This document shows, one piece after another, positions 23,771 to 34,254 of a DNA stretch of 64,000 nucleotides (the first letter of the stretch is position 1; the number at the start of each line of letters is the position of its first letter). The notes under the pieces are model-generated. The model was not told where the DNA came from and did not search any database. It saw only the letters and a program-made list of their open reading frames with translations. A program made the position numbers and the translations under genes. Origin of the DNA: Begonia masoniana (lineage: Eukaryota > Streptophyta > Magnoliopsida > Cucurbitales > Begoniaceae); assembly GCA_022432975.1 (NCBI GenBank), contig CM039509.1, forward strand, positions 12,232,095-12,296,094. The letters are read 5' to 3'.

Positions 23771-25209
23771 ATTTAACATAATTTATAAAAAAAAAACAGA
23801 ACACAAAATGGCTTCGAGGAAGCCATTTTGCGCTCGGGCCCGACGCTGAAGGCAGAACAGGGGAGACGCAGGGCGGCGACGGTGAGGCGTTCGCCAGTGA
23901 CTTCCGACGCTTTCCGGCCAGACGACGGCGACGAGCAGACTCCGGCCCTTCTCCACGCACGAATTGAACGGTAAGTCCCCTTTTGTGCCCTGTTTCGGTT
24001 CGGTAGTGGCCGAGGGTGAGGAGCGACTTTGAGCTCCGATCGCCGGCCGAAATGGGCTGCTTCCGGCGTGGGTTTGCCAACCCTTGGACCGACTTCCATC
24101 GCCTGGCTGTGATGAGCCCGATTTGGGCGAAATGCAGAAAGCCCTCTTTGGGCCATTTCGGGTTTTTGCTTCTAGTTCGAGATTTTTGATTAATTTAAGC
24201 TAATTGAGGGTATAGGAAGTTGATTGGTGAGGAATTGAGTGGAATTTGATGGAAAATTGAAAAGGGGGATTTTTCGGGTAAAGGGGCAGTTTGGGTTTTG
24301 CTAGTTTCGACCTAGCTAGGGTCGGTTGTTTTGAAATTCCTTTTGGCAGGTTAAAATAGGTTATTAGAGGAGTACGTGGCCGCTGGAATAGTTCGATTCC
24401 GATGACCGACGCAAAAGTTACGCGCGTTTGAAGTTTTGGGTCGGTTTTTACCGAACCCAAATTGGTGGCCCGTTTCATTAGGTTTTTGTTGGATTAGGCT
24501 AGAAATAGTAGTTTGAGGGTAATTGGTGAATGTAGGCTTAATTTGAATGAAGTTTGATTAATTGTAGTTAGAGTTAGCTTAAATATTCTTTAGAAGTGAA
24601 TTGTAATGCTTAAGTGACTTTTGTGAATAGGTTTCCAAGTGGAGAACCCTCAAATTGTGTTGTGCCAAGTCTAAATTAATCTGAGTGGGGTTAATTGACA
24701 TTGTGATTGGTGAATGTAAGCTTGATTATAATAAAGTTTGAATTATTGTCGTAGGTCAAGCCGTAGGTGGACAGGTAACCGAGTAGCCTCAGCGAGCTAG
24801 GACGCCAGGTAAGTAGAGGACGTTTGTTTTGCCTTCGGGCCTACACCACGGAACGGTAGGATTTATTTGTTTGTTGTTTGGCCGTCTTCCTTGTTGGTTA
24901 TTTGTTGTTGATGTTTGGTTGTCTTCTTTGTCGGTCAAGCATTGTTGATGGTTGATTGCTTTACTTTGTTCTGGTCTGGTTAAGTATTTGTGAGTTGGCT
25001 GCTTTGTTTTGTATTAAGTAATGTGAAAATGAATTTCCTGGTTGTGGTTGTTTTTTGTTGTTAGTTCAGTGTTGTTTGGTAATTGTTTGGTTGTGTTCGG
25101 TATTGCATTTTTTTAGCATGCATCATGGTATAGCACGTTAGGTACGATTAGTGGCATTGATTGGCATTGTGAGCATCAACGTAATCAGATTAAGTGAATT
25201 GTAAAAAAT

Positions 25210-25655
25210 GCATCTCGAATAGGTGCCTTGTCGGGCTGAGGTTGCTGGTAGTAGCACCCCGAGGGGTACTCTATGAGAGATGACAGCTAAAACACTTATT
25301 GCATTTCAAATAGGTGCCTTGTCGGGCTGAGGTTGCTGGTAGTAGCACCCCGAGGGGTACTCTATGAGAGATGACAGCTAAAACACTTATTGCATTTCAA
25401 ATAGGTGCCTTGTCGGGCTGAGGTTGCTGGTAGTAGCACCCCGAGAGGTACTCTATGAGAAATGACAGCTAAAACACTTATTGCATTTCAAATAGGTGCC
25501 TTGTCGGGTTGAGGTTGCTGGTAGTAGCACCCCGAAGGGTACTCTATGAGAGATGGTTGGCTAAAACATATAATCCTGAATAGTGTGCCTTGTCGGGCTG
25601 AGGTGTTGGTATGTAGCACCCCGAGGGGTCCACTATGAAGGATGGTGGTTCGAGT
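25210..25655 (+). repeat. 91-base tandem repeat inside the intron-like module
   Basis: About five units of 91 bases carry AATAGGTGCCTTGTCGGGCT and TAGCACCCCGAGGGGTACTC. Units 2-4 start at about 25301, 25392 and 25483; the last is diverged. The relative at 53697-55967 has only remnants, so copy number changed after the two LTRs separated. Confidence 0.9.
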
Positions 25656-26498
25656 GTGGCCATCCTAGACGTTTATGGGATTTGTGCCAACTCGTTCCAC
25701 ACGGCTTATGAAAGATTAAAGCAAGAGTAAAGCAACGAACAGCAAAGAAGCACAACTGAGTGATAGAAACTACATGTATTAGGTTGATTGCATTGTGTGT
25801 TGTCGTGTTATGTTGAGTCAGTTTGTTGAGTTGCATTGGGTGGTGTTGTGTTGTTGTGTTAGGGTAGGATGGTGTGTGCATTGTTATTGTTATTATTTGT
25901 TACTCCCTACTTGCTAAGCGTAAGCTTACGTGTGTGTGTGTGTGTTCTGTGGTGTAGGTGACGACAGGAGTAAGCTTCGAGGAAAACTATGATTGGGACG
26001 CAGTCATTGATGTACGCAGTATGCCGGTGCAGGCAGTTGTCGGGGCGTCTCGACCATGGTCTTCGGAGATGTGGGGTTTAATATTTTGGTGATTATTGTA
26101 AATGTTTATTGTTGTATATAGTTAAGTTAAGGGTGATAGGTCGCCCTAACCTGTGAATTTTCTACATTTGGGGATGTTAGTATTTTAGTTTCCCATTTTT
26201 TTCTATTATTGGAGATTTTGTATGCTGGATAGTGAGTGATTAGCTGAGTAAGAATATTCTGGATCTGGTTGGGAATTGGTTTGTGTGCAGGTACTTAGCA
26301 TTTTTGGAGGCGCCATTTTTAGGCGTTACTCTGCCGAAATTTTCGGGGAAAACGCCGTGGTGCTTAGCGGTTAGGAGTAAGGGTAATTAGCGAGTCTAGG
26401 CCTAGTTTAAATTATGTTTCAACGTGGGTTTGGTTAGCAAAGTAGCGCACCGAGCCAGGGTGGGTTCGGGGGTGTTACACTCGGGGCGTTACAATGGT

Positions 26499-28492
26499 AA
26501 TTAGAATTTTTACATAGTGGCTAACGTATTTAAGGAAGAGTCCAGTATGAGTAGCCGCCACTGTTTCACTTTTTTTTACCTCTCAGCTCGACGGATTCCC
26601 CCTAGGCGATTCCCCTCCAACCAAGGTGAGTTTTGATTCGATTGCTTACTGTTTTTAGTGTCTAGATAGCTGGTGGATGGCTATGTGTGCATTTTGGAAG
26701 TACAGAGAGTGAGGGATGGGATTTGGGGTTTAGCGATGAATCGGGAATGGCGAAGAACAGAACCCTTAGAACTAGCCCTTAGATTTCCTAATGTTTAGAA
26801 TGAAGTTTAGTAATGCTGTGTTTATGTTTTAGGTGAGCCAGCTCTTGGAATATCCTACCACCAGGAACTCTCGGTGAAGCCAGGTAAGTGAAGTATTGTG
26901 TGTGCTCTCGGGCCTACATCACAAAACAGTAGGTTTTTGTATGTTTGAGTATTTTCTGTATGTATGCATCATGTTTTTAAAAGAATACGAAAATGAACTT
27001 TCATGCATCATTATGGAAAGGCAAGTACAAATTTAAACGCATTGGCAGTTAAGGGAACTAATCCACCCCTTAACTAATGAAGTGGATTTATGACATTGGG
27101 AGAACTGATCCCACTCCCAAGGGAATCAAGGGATCTGATCAGTAAACAAACGATGTGCAACTGAGATGAGAAAGTAGAAACTGCATATTCAGGATTTAAG
27201 TTTCAGCATATCATTTCATTATTGCTTTGCTTACTTAGCATTAGGCTAATAGATGAGTTTTGTGATGTAAGTGTTGAGGATACTGCAGGTGAATTCCCTG
27301 AGTTTACTGACGAATAGGTGGGGTTGGAGGAGCACTTCTCTGTCTCGAACTGGTATACTGATGAGGCGGATTAACTGATGTCGGTTGGTGTGAAAGTTTA
27401 GTTGACAATGTTTCAATTTAAGTATATTGAGTTTTCATGACAGTAGTGATTTCAATGTTTTGAATACAATTTTGAGATTTTCCTGTTAACAGTATTCTGT
27501 TGGGATTTAATGTAGGCACTCACTGGATTTTTAGTATTGTAATGGTTTGAAATGTTTTTGAATGGTTTCAGTGAAGTGAGTAAATTCCTTTCTGTGGTTA
27601 GAGTCATGTTTGTATACCAAGGAGTAGATGAGATGTGGTTCTGTTCTCTATCGTTAGATGAAATCTATCGGCAGAGGTTGAGTTGTTGTTCTGTTGTCTA
27701 TCGGAAGATGTCTTCAGTGGAAGCCATCGGATGATGTAGAACGAGATATGTCGTTTAGTGATCGGAATGTGTAGTTTGTTTTATCGAAAGATGTTGTTTT
27801 GTTCACTATCGGTAGATGAAGTCTATCGATAGATGTCGGGTTATAGTTATGTGCCTATCGGAAGATATAAGTAGAGAGTTTGTCGTTTAGTGATCGGCGT
27901 ATGCAGTCTACTCAATCGGAAGATGTAGGTTTAAGTCTATCGGATGATGTCTCAGTAAACTCATCTGCAGATGCGTGCTGACGTCGTCGGTAGGTGTAGG
28001 AGGACTCTTGTTGTTTAGTCATCGGTGGATGTAGAACAAAGTCGATCGGATGAAGGAAATCATCTGGCTGACGTCATCGGAAGATGTAGAGTGTATTTTG
28101 TCGTTTAGTCACCGGTAGATACAGTCTACCGAGAGATGTCCTTTGTTTTTTTCATTTGGCTGACGTCATCGGCAGAAGCCTTCTGCTGACGTCATCGGCA
28201 GAAGCCTTCTATTTTCTGTTTCTACTTCTTCTGTTGACTTTATTAATCGGCAGATCCGTTTGACCTCTGTGATACCTCAAGTATTTCAATTTAAACTTCT
28301 ATTTCCTATTGGCCGATTACTTCTTAATATTTCCAACGATTATGTTAACATTGTTTTTATGGCTTCGTCTAATTCTATTTTTGCTTAAATGATTTCCGCT
28401 GCAAGTTTTTTTTAAAAAAAATACGGTTGAGATTTTTACTCATGTACTGGCATTGTGTGACGAATCAGGTTCAGATAACTCGGGGCGTTACA
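26499..28492 (+). repeat. 3' LTR of copy 1, remainder
   Basis: It continues from 14370 and ends GGGGCGTTACA before the GCATT duplication (28493-28497). It has one unit of the roughly 95-base leader repeat where the 5' LTR has two. The donor CAG/GTAAGT is at 26883/26884; the acceptor is altered to GATGTAAG near 27270. The TTAGC/GCTAA hairpin is kept. Confidence 0.93.
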
Positions 28493-29167
28493 GCATTACT
28501 CAGCAAATATGGAGTTAGACATAAGGTAACTACAGCATACCACTCTCAGAGTAATGGACAAGCAGAAGTATCTAACAGGGAAGTAAAACGGATTCTGGAA
28601 AAGGTGGTGAATCCGAACAGAAAAGATTGGGCATTAAAATTAGACGATGCTTTATGGGCATACAGAACAGCATTTAAGACTCCTGTGGGCACTACTACTC
28701 CATTCAACATGATTTATGGAAAAGCTTGCCATCTCCCTGTAGAATTAGAACACAAGGCCTTTTGGGCAATAAAAAATGTAAATTTGGATTTACAGCAAGC
28801 AGGAAGAAGCAGGCTAGTACAATTACAGGAATTGGAAGAGTTGAGATTAAGAGCGTATGAAAATGCAAAGATTTATAAGGAAAAAGTGAAGAAATGGCAT
28901 GATAAAAAATTACAGGCAAGAACATTTTTAAAAGGGGAAAAAGTCTTGCTGTTTAATTCCAGGATGAAACTGTTTCCAGAAAAGCTCAAACCGAAGTGGT
29001 CTGGACCATTTGAAATAATGGAGGTATTTCCATACGGAGTAGTAGAATTGCATGATGAAAAAAGTGGAAGGACTTTTAAGGTAAATGGTCAACGGATAAA
29101 GCATTATTTTGGAGAGAAATTGACAAAAATTATGTCAATTTCTCTACAAAATGCAGCAGAAAACTGA
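28493..29167 (+). pseudogene. pol: Athila integrase, C-terminal part
   Basis: This resumes the integrase interrupted at 5354 ([20 protein letters not shown], with catalytic Glu in [15 protein letters not shown]). It continues with the [18 protein letters not shown] and [18 protein letters not shown] blocks usual in Athila integrases and ends at a TGA at 29165-29167. This half is open throughout. The first GCATT is the duplicated target. Confidence 0.93.
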
Positions 29168-29263
29168 GCAAATGGAAGTCTGGCTGAAGACTTATAAAAA
29201 AAACTTAGCGCTTTGAGGGAGGCAACCCTTAATAATAATATCCTTTTATGCGTTAATTTTTAG

Positions 29264-30505
29264 TTGCATTTTATTCTATTATTTTTTTTTTTTAAGTTTT
29301 TGTTGTTTAAATATGTTAATTTTGAATTTCACGGTTACTGCTTTACTCATCTTCACCCAATTTCTCTCAAAGCGATTTTAGGGTTATTTACCGCTTTCAA
29401 CCCATCGCCGACTTTCTGTGAAATTTCTCTCCGAGCAAAATTTTTCAGCAAATTTTTCCTCTGCCCCACACCACTGCTACTAACGCCCACAACATTACGT
29501 ACTATTGTGTCGGTATCAATGAGGCCAAAGCAAAAAGGGAAAAAGAACGTTAAGCAGGTAAATAGAATGGCTTTCATCTCCGAAGAGGCAAAGTTGAGAT
29601 ATGAGCAGGGTTTGCAACAACGCAGCTTTGCTCAAGAAAAAGGCTTCCTAGTCACAGACGAGCAGCTATTAAGGTACCCGAACTACATTACCTCTGTTAT
29701 TCAGGAGCGTAAATGGGAGAAATTTTGTGAGGTTCCAGGGGCAGCAGTAAAAAATATTGTGAGAGAGTTTTATGCAAATTTTGAGGGAGATCTGCCCGAG
29801 TGTATTCAGGTTCGAAAGTGCGATGTGAGATTCGGACCTTCAGCGATTAATAGTTTTTACAATCTTGAGGAAGTTGAAGATGAGTTTTACAAATACGAAG
29901 ATAATTTATCATCTGAATTTCTGGAATCGGCTTTAAAGGAAATAGCTATGCCCGGTACAGATTGGGTGAGATCGAAAACAGGTTTCCTCTCCATTCCTTG
30001 GCTATCTCTGCTGCCAAAAGCCAAGGTTTGGTATCACTTTTTGAAACTTCGGATATTTCCTTCTTCTCATAGTCAGCATGTAACCAGGGATCGTGCCATT
30101 TTGCTATACTGCATTCTAACCAATAAAAAGATAAATATTGGTCTGGTCATTTACAGAAATCTTTGTGCAAATGCCCTCAAGCCAAAAGGGCAGCTGCTGT
30201 TTCCTTCTTTGGTGTCTGGATTATGTGAAATGGCTGGGGTTATGTATGAAGCTAATGAAGAGGAACTCTCCCCAGGCCCAGTGATGACACCAATTATTAT
30301 AAGGAGAATTGCTTCAGAGGGGTTAGGAGCAGGAGAACCAGAGGCTGAAGAGAATGCTGCAAGTGGAGCTGCAGCATCAACCAGCAACAGCAACATTCAC
30401 CAGCAATTACTTGACAGTTTGGTGGCGGTGCACAACAGGCTCGATTGGATCGACAATGACATTTTGGCTTTGAAGACAAAATTCATAACTCAAGAAAACC
30501 TCTAA
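29264..30505 (+). CDS. Athila env-position ORF (ATHILA ORF-1-like)
   Basis: This is an open frame of 413 codons between pol and the 3' LTR. The ATG at 29519 (MRPKQKGKKNVKQ) is the likelier start: the preceding 85 codons are a T-rich, hydrophobic stretch without family-like sequence. The protein from 29519 resembles the ORF carried at the env position by Athila elements (WEKFCEVPGAAVKNIVREFY, and IPWLSLLPKAKVWYHFLKLR). It shows no obvious membrane anchor. The last 40 residues look amphipathic and could form a coiled coil. Function is unknown; an envelope role was proposed only from its position. It is the only long undamaged ORF of this Athila. Confidence 0.7.
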   Translation: MHFILLFFFFKFLLFKYVNFEFHGYCFTHLHPISLKAILGLFTAFNPSPTFCEISLRAKFFSKFFLCPTPLLLTPTTLRTIVSVSMRPKQKGKKNVKQVNRMAFISEEAKLRYEQGLQQRSFAQEKGFLVTDEQLLRYPNYITSVIQERKWEKFCEVPGAAVKNIVREFYANFEGDLPECIQVRKCDVRFGPSAINSFYNLEEVEDEFYKYEDNLSSEFLESALKEIAMPGTDWVRSKTGFLSIPWLSLLPKAKVWYHFLKLRIFPSSHSQHVTRDRAILLYCILTNKKINIGLVIYRNLCANALKPKGQLLFPSLVSGLCEMAGVMYEANEEELSPGPVMTPIIIRRIASEGLGAGEPEAEENAASGAAASTSNSNIHQQLLDSLVAVHNRLDWIDNDILALKTKFITQENL

Positions 30506-31942
30506 TACCAGATGAGGAAATCTATGAAGAATCTAAAACGCAAAAAACAGGATATTCTGGCAATACTCCAAGCTTCGTGATTCGGCATTGGCAACTAGCC
30601 TTGCCAAAAAGCCTGAAGATCTAGCTCCTGTTTTCCCTCGGTTCCCAACAGCACTCTTCAAAGATTCGGATGAGGAGTCAGAACCTGAAGCATGAACGCC
30701 AGGGAAGTTCTAAAATTCCAATCTCTTTTTCTTTTCGTTTTAATGGACTTAATTTATTTTCTTCTTTGAACCTTATTTTGTTTGGCAGTGAGGACATTGC
30801 CAATTTTAAGTGTGGGGGTGCATGCATTTTGATTTTGTTTGGATTTCTTGAAGTTTAAAGTGGATGTTTTGTTTCTTTTTAATTTGGAATGTTTGAAAAC
30901 TGTTTAGAATATGTATTTATATGCATAATGTTGTTTAGTGTGCTGCATGATTGCCTAAATTTGCTTTTCTGTTAAATGGTGTTATTTGCTTGTTTGGTTA
31001 GTAGTGTACTGGTGGATCTGTAGACTAAGTGAGAAACAAAATCGATATAATTTCCTAATATCTTCTAATTTAGTAAGTTATTGAATAATGTTATTGTTAC
31101 ATATTAGTAGAAATCAATTAAGATTTATTCCTTTTAACTTAGTCGTTCCTAACACACAAACTCCTTTTGGTTGTTTAGAAATATTATCCTTTCTAGATAT
31201 TACAATTATATCTAGGTGTTAATAATTTGGTGTTTGATTGAAGAAATTAGCAATGAAAGACTTCTTTAAAAAAAAAATATAGTAAATAATAAGTTTGGGG
31301 GTTATCAAAAAATAAAAAAAATAAAAAAAAGTGCAATTTCCTAATCTACTTTCAATTTCGAGTGAGCCTTTTGGATACTCGATGGGTAGAAATAAATTAG
31401 AGGAACTTTAGGAGGAACTCCGTTGCATGTTTATTGACTATACTCCTCTATTTTATATGAGTATATATATCTTGAAGTGACACTATTGAGTAACCGGAGG
31501 ACTTCATCACCAATGTTGTCAATCGCGTCAAAAGGTAGTGTGACTGATAGATAAAGTCAATGTAAAAATAAAAAAATAAAAAAAAAACACTTAATCCCCT
31601 CGCTTATTTAAAAATAAAATAAAATAAAGAAGAAGAATCTTTGAATGCTAATGGATTTATGAAGGATATTAGAGAGTTGACATTCAATGATATGTATTGT
31701 GATTTCTAGTTTTGATGATTGAACTTAGCAATTCAAATGGAGTTTGAGCACACACACATTTTGACTAGTTTATTGGGAATTTAATCTACATTGATTGCTT
31801 TTAATTGTGATAGTGAAATTTTTCAATAATTTACAAGTTAGTAGATATTTTGAAATTATATCGATTTTGTCAATGTTCCCTTGGAAAGTCATTTTTGTTT
31901 GCATCACTCGACGACGAGTAATGGTTTAAGTTTGGGGGTATT
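30506..31942 (+). other. Athila 3' non-coding region with polypurine tract
   Basis: No ORF is supported. It contains G-rich tracts typical of this clade (AAGTGTGGGGGTG near 30808, AAGTTTGGGGGTT near 31290, AAGTTTGGGGGTATT at 31928-31942). The last immediately precedes the 3' LTR and is the likely second-strand primer. A-rich runs lie around 31310 and 31570. Confidence 0.75.
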
Positions 31943-33427
31943 TGATGACTCTTCTTTTAGAGTCATTTTATGCTAACTTTATATAAGAAAACTTAGATGA
32001 ATTGAGTGATTGCAATAATAAATTGATATGGATTTACTACAAATGCTATGCAATGCTGCAACATTAGGGCTTTGATTGAATTTAATATATTTAATGTTGA
32101 TTTTCTATTAAAAGCATGATTTTTATCTTTAATTTGAATTTTATATTTTCATATTTGAATGCAAGGATTATAGCGGGAAAAATCAAGTTTAAAAGTTAGA
32201 TTTGTTAGAAAAAATTATGGTTGCCAAAAATTTGAGAATTTATTTTGATTATAAATTGATGCAGAATATAAGAAGAGAGAGAATAAATTACTACGATCAA
32301 GGAAAATCAAACACTATGAAGATTTTGTGGAAAAGAGGAGATGACACATGGCATGTAGAAAAGGACAAAAAAATGAGAGAAAAGCAAATTGAAAGGAAGA
32401 TTTGGAAGGATGGAAATACGTGGAAGAACAAAAGCCAAGGAGAGAGAAATCCATTCTAGAAAACAAATTGGAGAGAGAATAAAGCAATCTGGAAGGAAGC
32501 TAAAAAAGGGGGAAAATTAAATGAAATTGAGATTGGAGAGAGAAGAAGGAGGGCATGCAAAATTAAAAAGGATATATTTTTTTTTTGGGAGATATTCTGG
32601 AAAACCCCTTACGCGGCTGGTGAGAGAGGCGCTGCATCTGGATCTGTAGACCACCGACGCCAAGCTTTGAGAATTTTCCTTCTTCTATTATTTTTATTGC
32701 ATTATTTTCTATGAATAAAATTGTTGTTAGTTTGATTTTAATTATGTTTAGTAGCTAATTTCTTTAATCTTGGTTAGGACGATAGTATTTGTTGCGATAT
32801 TTTGCTACGATCTTGGTTTTGTTTCTGGAATTATCTATTGAACAATTATTTGTGAAATTTTCTTGCTAAGTCAAATCGTATCGATAGATAGGTTGACGAT
32901 TCATGTTTATATTGTATCGATAGGTAGATATAAATTTTAGATGCACGAATAATTAATCAAATTAAATTGTTACAACATAGTTAACATTAATTTGATTGGC
33001 GATAAGAATAGCACATATCGAAAATTCAATATTAGTTACATTCTTTCAAGGTAGAAAGAAATTCTGATTTGAATTTACCTAGGCAATTCGAAAGAATCCT
33101 AGAATCAATTTTTATTCTTGCTGTTTTTTAGATAATGCTGCAGAGCATTACCAGAGCATCAGTAGTAAAATCATCGTAACGAAGAAATCGATCCTAGCCA
33201 AGGCCTTCTTTTATCGTATTTATCTCATTTACTCTGATTTATTTTCTTTCATCGCAATTCTGAATTTATTTATATTTATTTTCATTTAAAATCTCAATAT
33301 TTTTATAAGAATTTTATAGCAAATTTAAACACAATTAAGAATATCCTCGTGGGATCGATACTTTACTTATTCTATTACTTCGTTAGCGACACGTGCACTT
33401 GCGTGTAAAGGTGTAAAATCACTAACA
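31943..33427 (+). repeat. Athila 3' LTR
   Basis: It starts TGATGACTC after the polypurine tract and ends CACTAACA (1485 bases, TG...CA). Its last 243 bases match 178-420 with one difference. The five bases after it, GTAAC (33428-33432), are the presumed target duplication. Confidence 0.9.
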
Positions 33428-33538
33428 GTAACGCTGTCTGTTCAAAAAAAAATTTATAGTCACCGTTATCCGTTTTCTGTCCCGGAGTGACAGCTTGGAT
33501 CTCGGACTCCGATCGGGTTCCAGTTTCGGGCTGTCACA
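33428..33538 (+). mobile_element. 3' end of an LTR that received the Athila
   Basis: The segment ends TTTCGGGCTGTCACA and is the reverse complement of the edge of the solo LTR at 34255-37424, which begins TGTGACAGCCCG on the plus strand. The Athila therefore landed inside an LTR of that family, in plus orientation, whose start lies left of the window. TATTG (33539-33543) would be its right target duplication. Confidence 0.8.
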
Positions 33539-34254
33539 TATTGAACATGAAAATCAAATTCAAGTCACATTTCTTTCATTTGATTTTCTTATTTGATTTA
33601 TTTGTGCTATGTTTTAATTTTTAAGTTATTACCCAATTCACATTACCCAATCAATTTTCATCTTTAATTAACTTTTTACTTATATTTAAATTGTTATAAT
33701 TTTGAAAAAGTGGAATCGATACTCAACTTACATATATTACTTGATGGTGGCACGTGCACTTGCTAAATGTATTATTTTTGAAAAATAAGTTCTTTAGTCG
33801 AATTGGTTACGAAGATGTTGACATTCACCATTTTGTGTGGCATACTCCCTTCTTCCGTGCATGAATATTGGACATGTCGGGTTGCCGCGAAACCTCAAAT
33901 TAACATTAAGCTAAAGATAACACTCTAAAGGAATCAAGCTAGTCCAAGTGAATATTGTTTTTATTATTATTGTAGTTGTATTTAGCTTAAACTACAACAC
34001 TAAAATCATTAGTTAAATTAAGGTAAATATAAATAATTTAAAAAGTAATGAAAAATTGGGCTTGGTCAAATTCGGGGTAAAGTTAATTAGATTTACATTA
34101 AGGTAGTTTTGGCTATGGATAATGACATTGCCTATGAATGCAAGCTTTTTCAAGTAAAGAATAACTTTATTTTAAAAGAAGATTATTTATTTGCCCAAAG
34201 TTGAGAAAAAAAGGGTGAAATGATGCATTTTAAAAGGAATAGTTTGTCCAAATG
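33539..34254. other. AT-rich host DNA with an old Athila-like LTR end
   Basis: No gene is visible. The stretch 33710-33765 (AATCGATACTCAACTTAC, then GGCACGTGCACTTGC) resembles the end of the Athila LTR (GATCGATACTTTACTTAT, GACACGTGCACTTGC), suggesting an older decayed copy. Confidence 0.5.

Larger units (their letters stand above)
23467..26479 (+). mobile_element. Solo LTR in the copy 2 3' LTR
   Basis: This is 3013 bases from TGTAACACCCGG to GGGGGTGTTACA, flanked by CTCGG at 23462-23466 and 26480-26484. A GC-rich leader (23810-24070) is followed by CAG/GTAAGT at 24808/24809, TTCGGGCCTACAC with a CCTAC/GTAGG hairpin, CATGCATCATG (25119-25129), a 91-base array, a TAAGC-GTAA-GCTTA hairpin (25915-25928) and GGTGTAG ending 25957. 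The minus-strand LTR at 53697-55967 is the same family. No internal retroelement ORF is present, hence solo LTR. Confidence 0.92.
14371..26493 (+). mobile_element. Chromovirus copy 2, inserted in the 3' LTR of copy 1
   Basis: It is a second full-length member of the copy 1 family, flanked by ATGGT at 14366-14370 and 26494-26498. Its LTRs are 2215 and 2216 bases after removing the nested solo LTR. Gag-pol is collinear over 1506 codons with five nonsense codons and no frameshift. Insertion of an element into an LTR of its own family is clear from both junctions. Confidence 0.95.
5355..28492 (+). mobile_element. Chromovirus copy 1 (Tekay/Del-like Ty3/gypsy), with nested insertions
   Basis: It is bounded by LTRs starting TGTAGCACCC and ending GGGGCGTTACA, and flanked by the duplication GCATT at 5350-5354 and 28493-28497. 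Removing it rejoins the Athila integrase reading frame. It has an iMet-type primer site, gag with two zinc knuckles, protease, RT, RNase H, integrase and a C-terminal chromodomain-like segment, the domain order of chromoviruses. Its integrase is split by a solo LTR (11495-13538) and its 3' LTR by copy 2 (14371-26493). Stops in gag and integrase make it defective. Confidence 0.93.
1..33427 (+). mobile_element. Athila-type Ty3/gypsy element with nested insertions
   Basis: This is the outermost readable element. It has a tRNA-Asp-type primer site, an Athila gag, protease, RT, RNase H and integrase, an extra ORF in the env-like position, a G-rich polypurine tract and a 3' LTR ending at 33427. Its 5' LTR begins left of the window and is interrupted by another LTR at 1-177. 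Chromovirus copy 1 splits its integrase at 5354/28493. Bases 33428-33432 (GTAAC) should be its target-site duplication, but the left copy is out of view. Many stops and a frameshift make it non-functional. Family assignment rests on the gag block around residues 130-260, the DLGASINLMP protease, the primer site and the env-like ORF. Confidence 0.93.

Noticed and set aside
23773..24156. Minus-strand frames of 103-127 codons in the GC-rich leader of the solo LTR
   Set aside because: Overlapping frames in opposite register, arginine- and serine-rich from GC content, no recognised domain; the inverted relative at 55363-55680 does not keep the same protein.
23467..26479. DNA transposon with TGTAACACC/GGTGTTACA inverted ends
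   Set aside because: Five-base duplications, TG...CA ends, LTR-type architecture and homology of sister elements to verified LTRs favour solo LTRs; no transposase is seen.
32202..32459. 85-codon charged frame (MLEKIMVAKNLRIYFDYKL)
   Set aside because: It lies inside the Athila 3' LTR in purine-rich sequence with no known product; likely chance.
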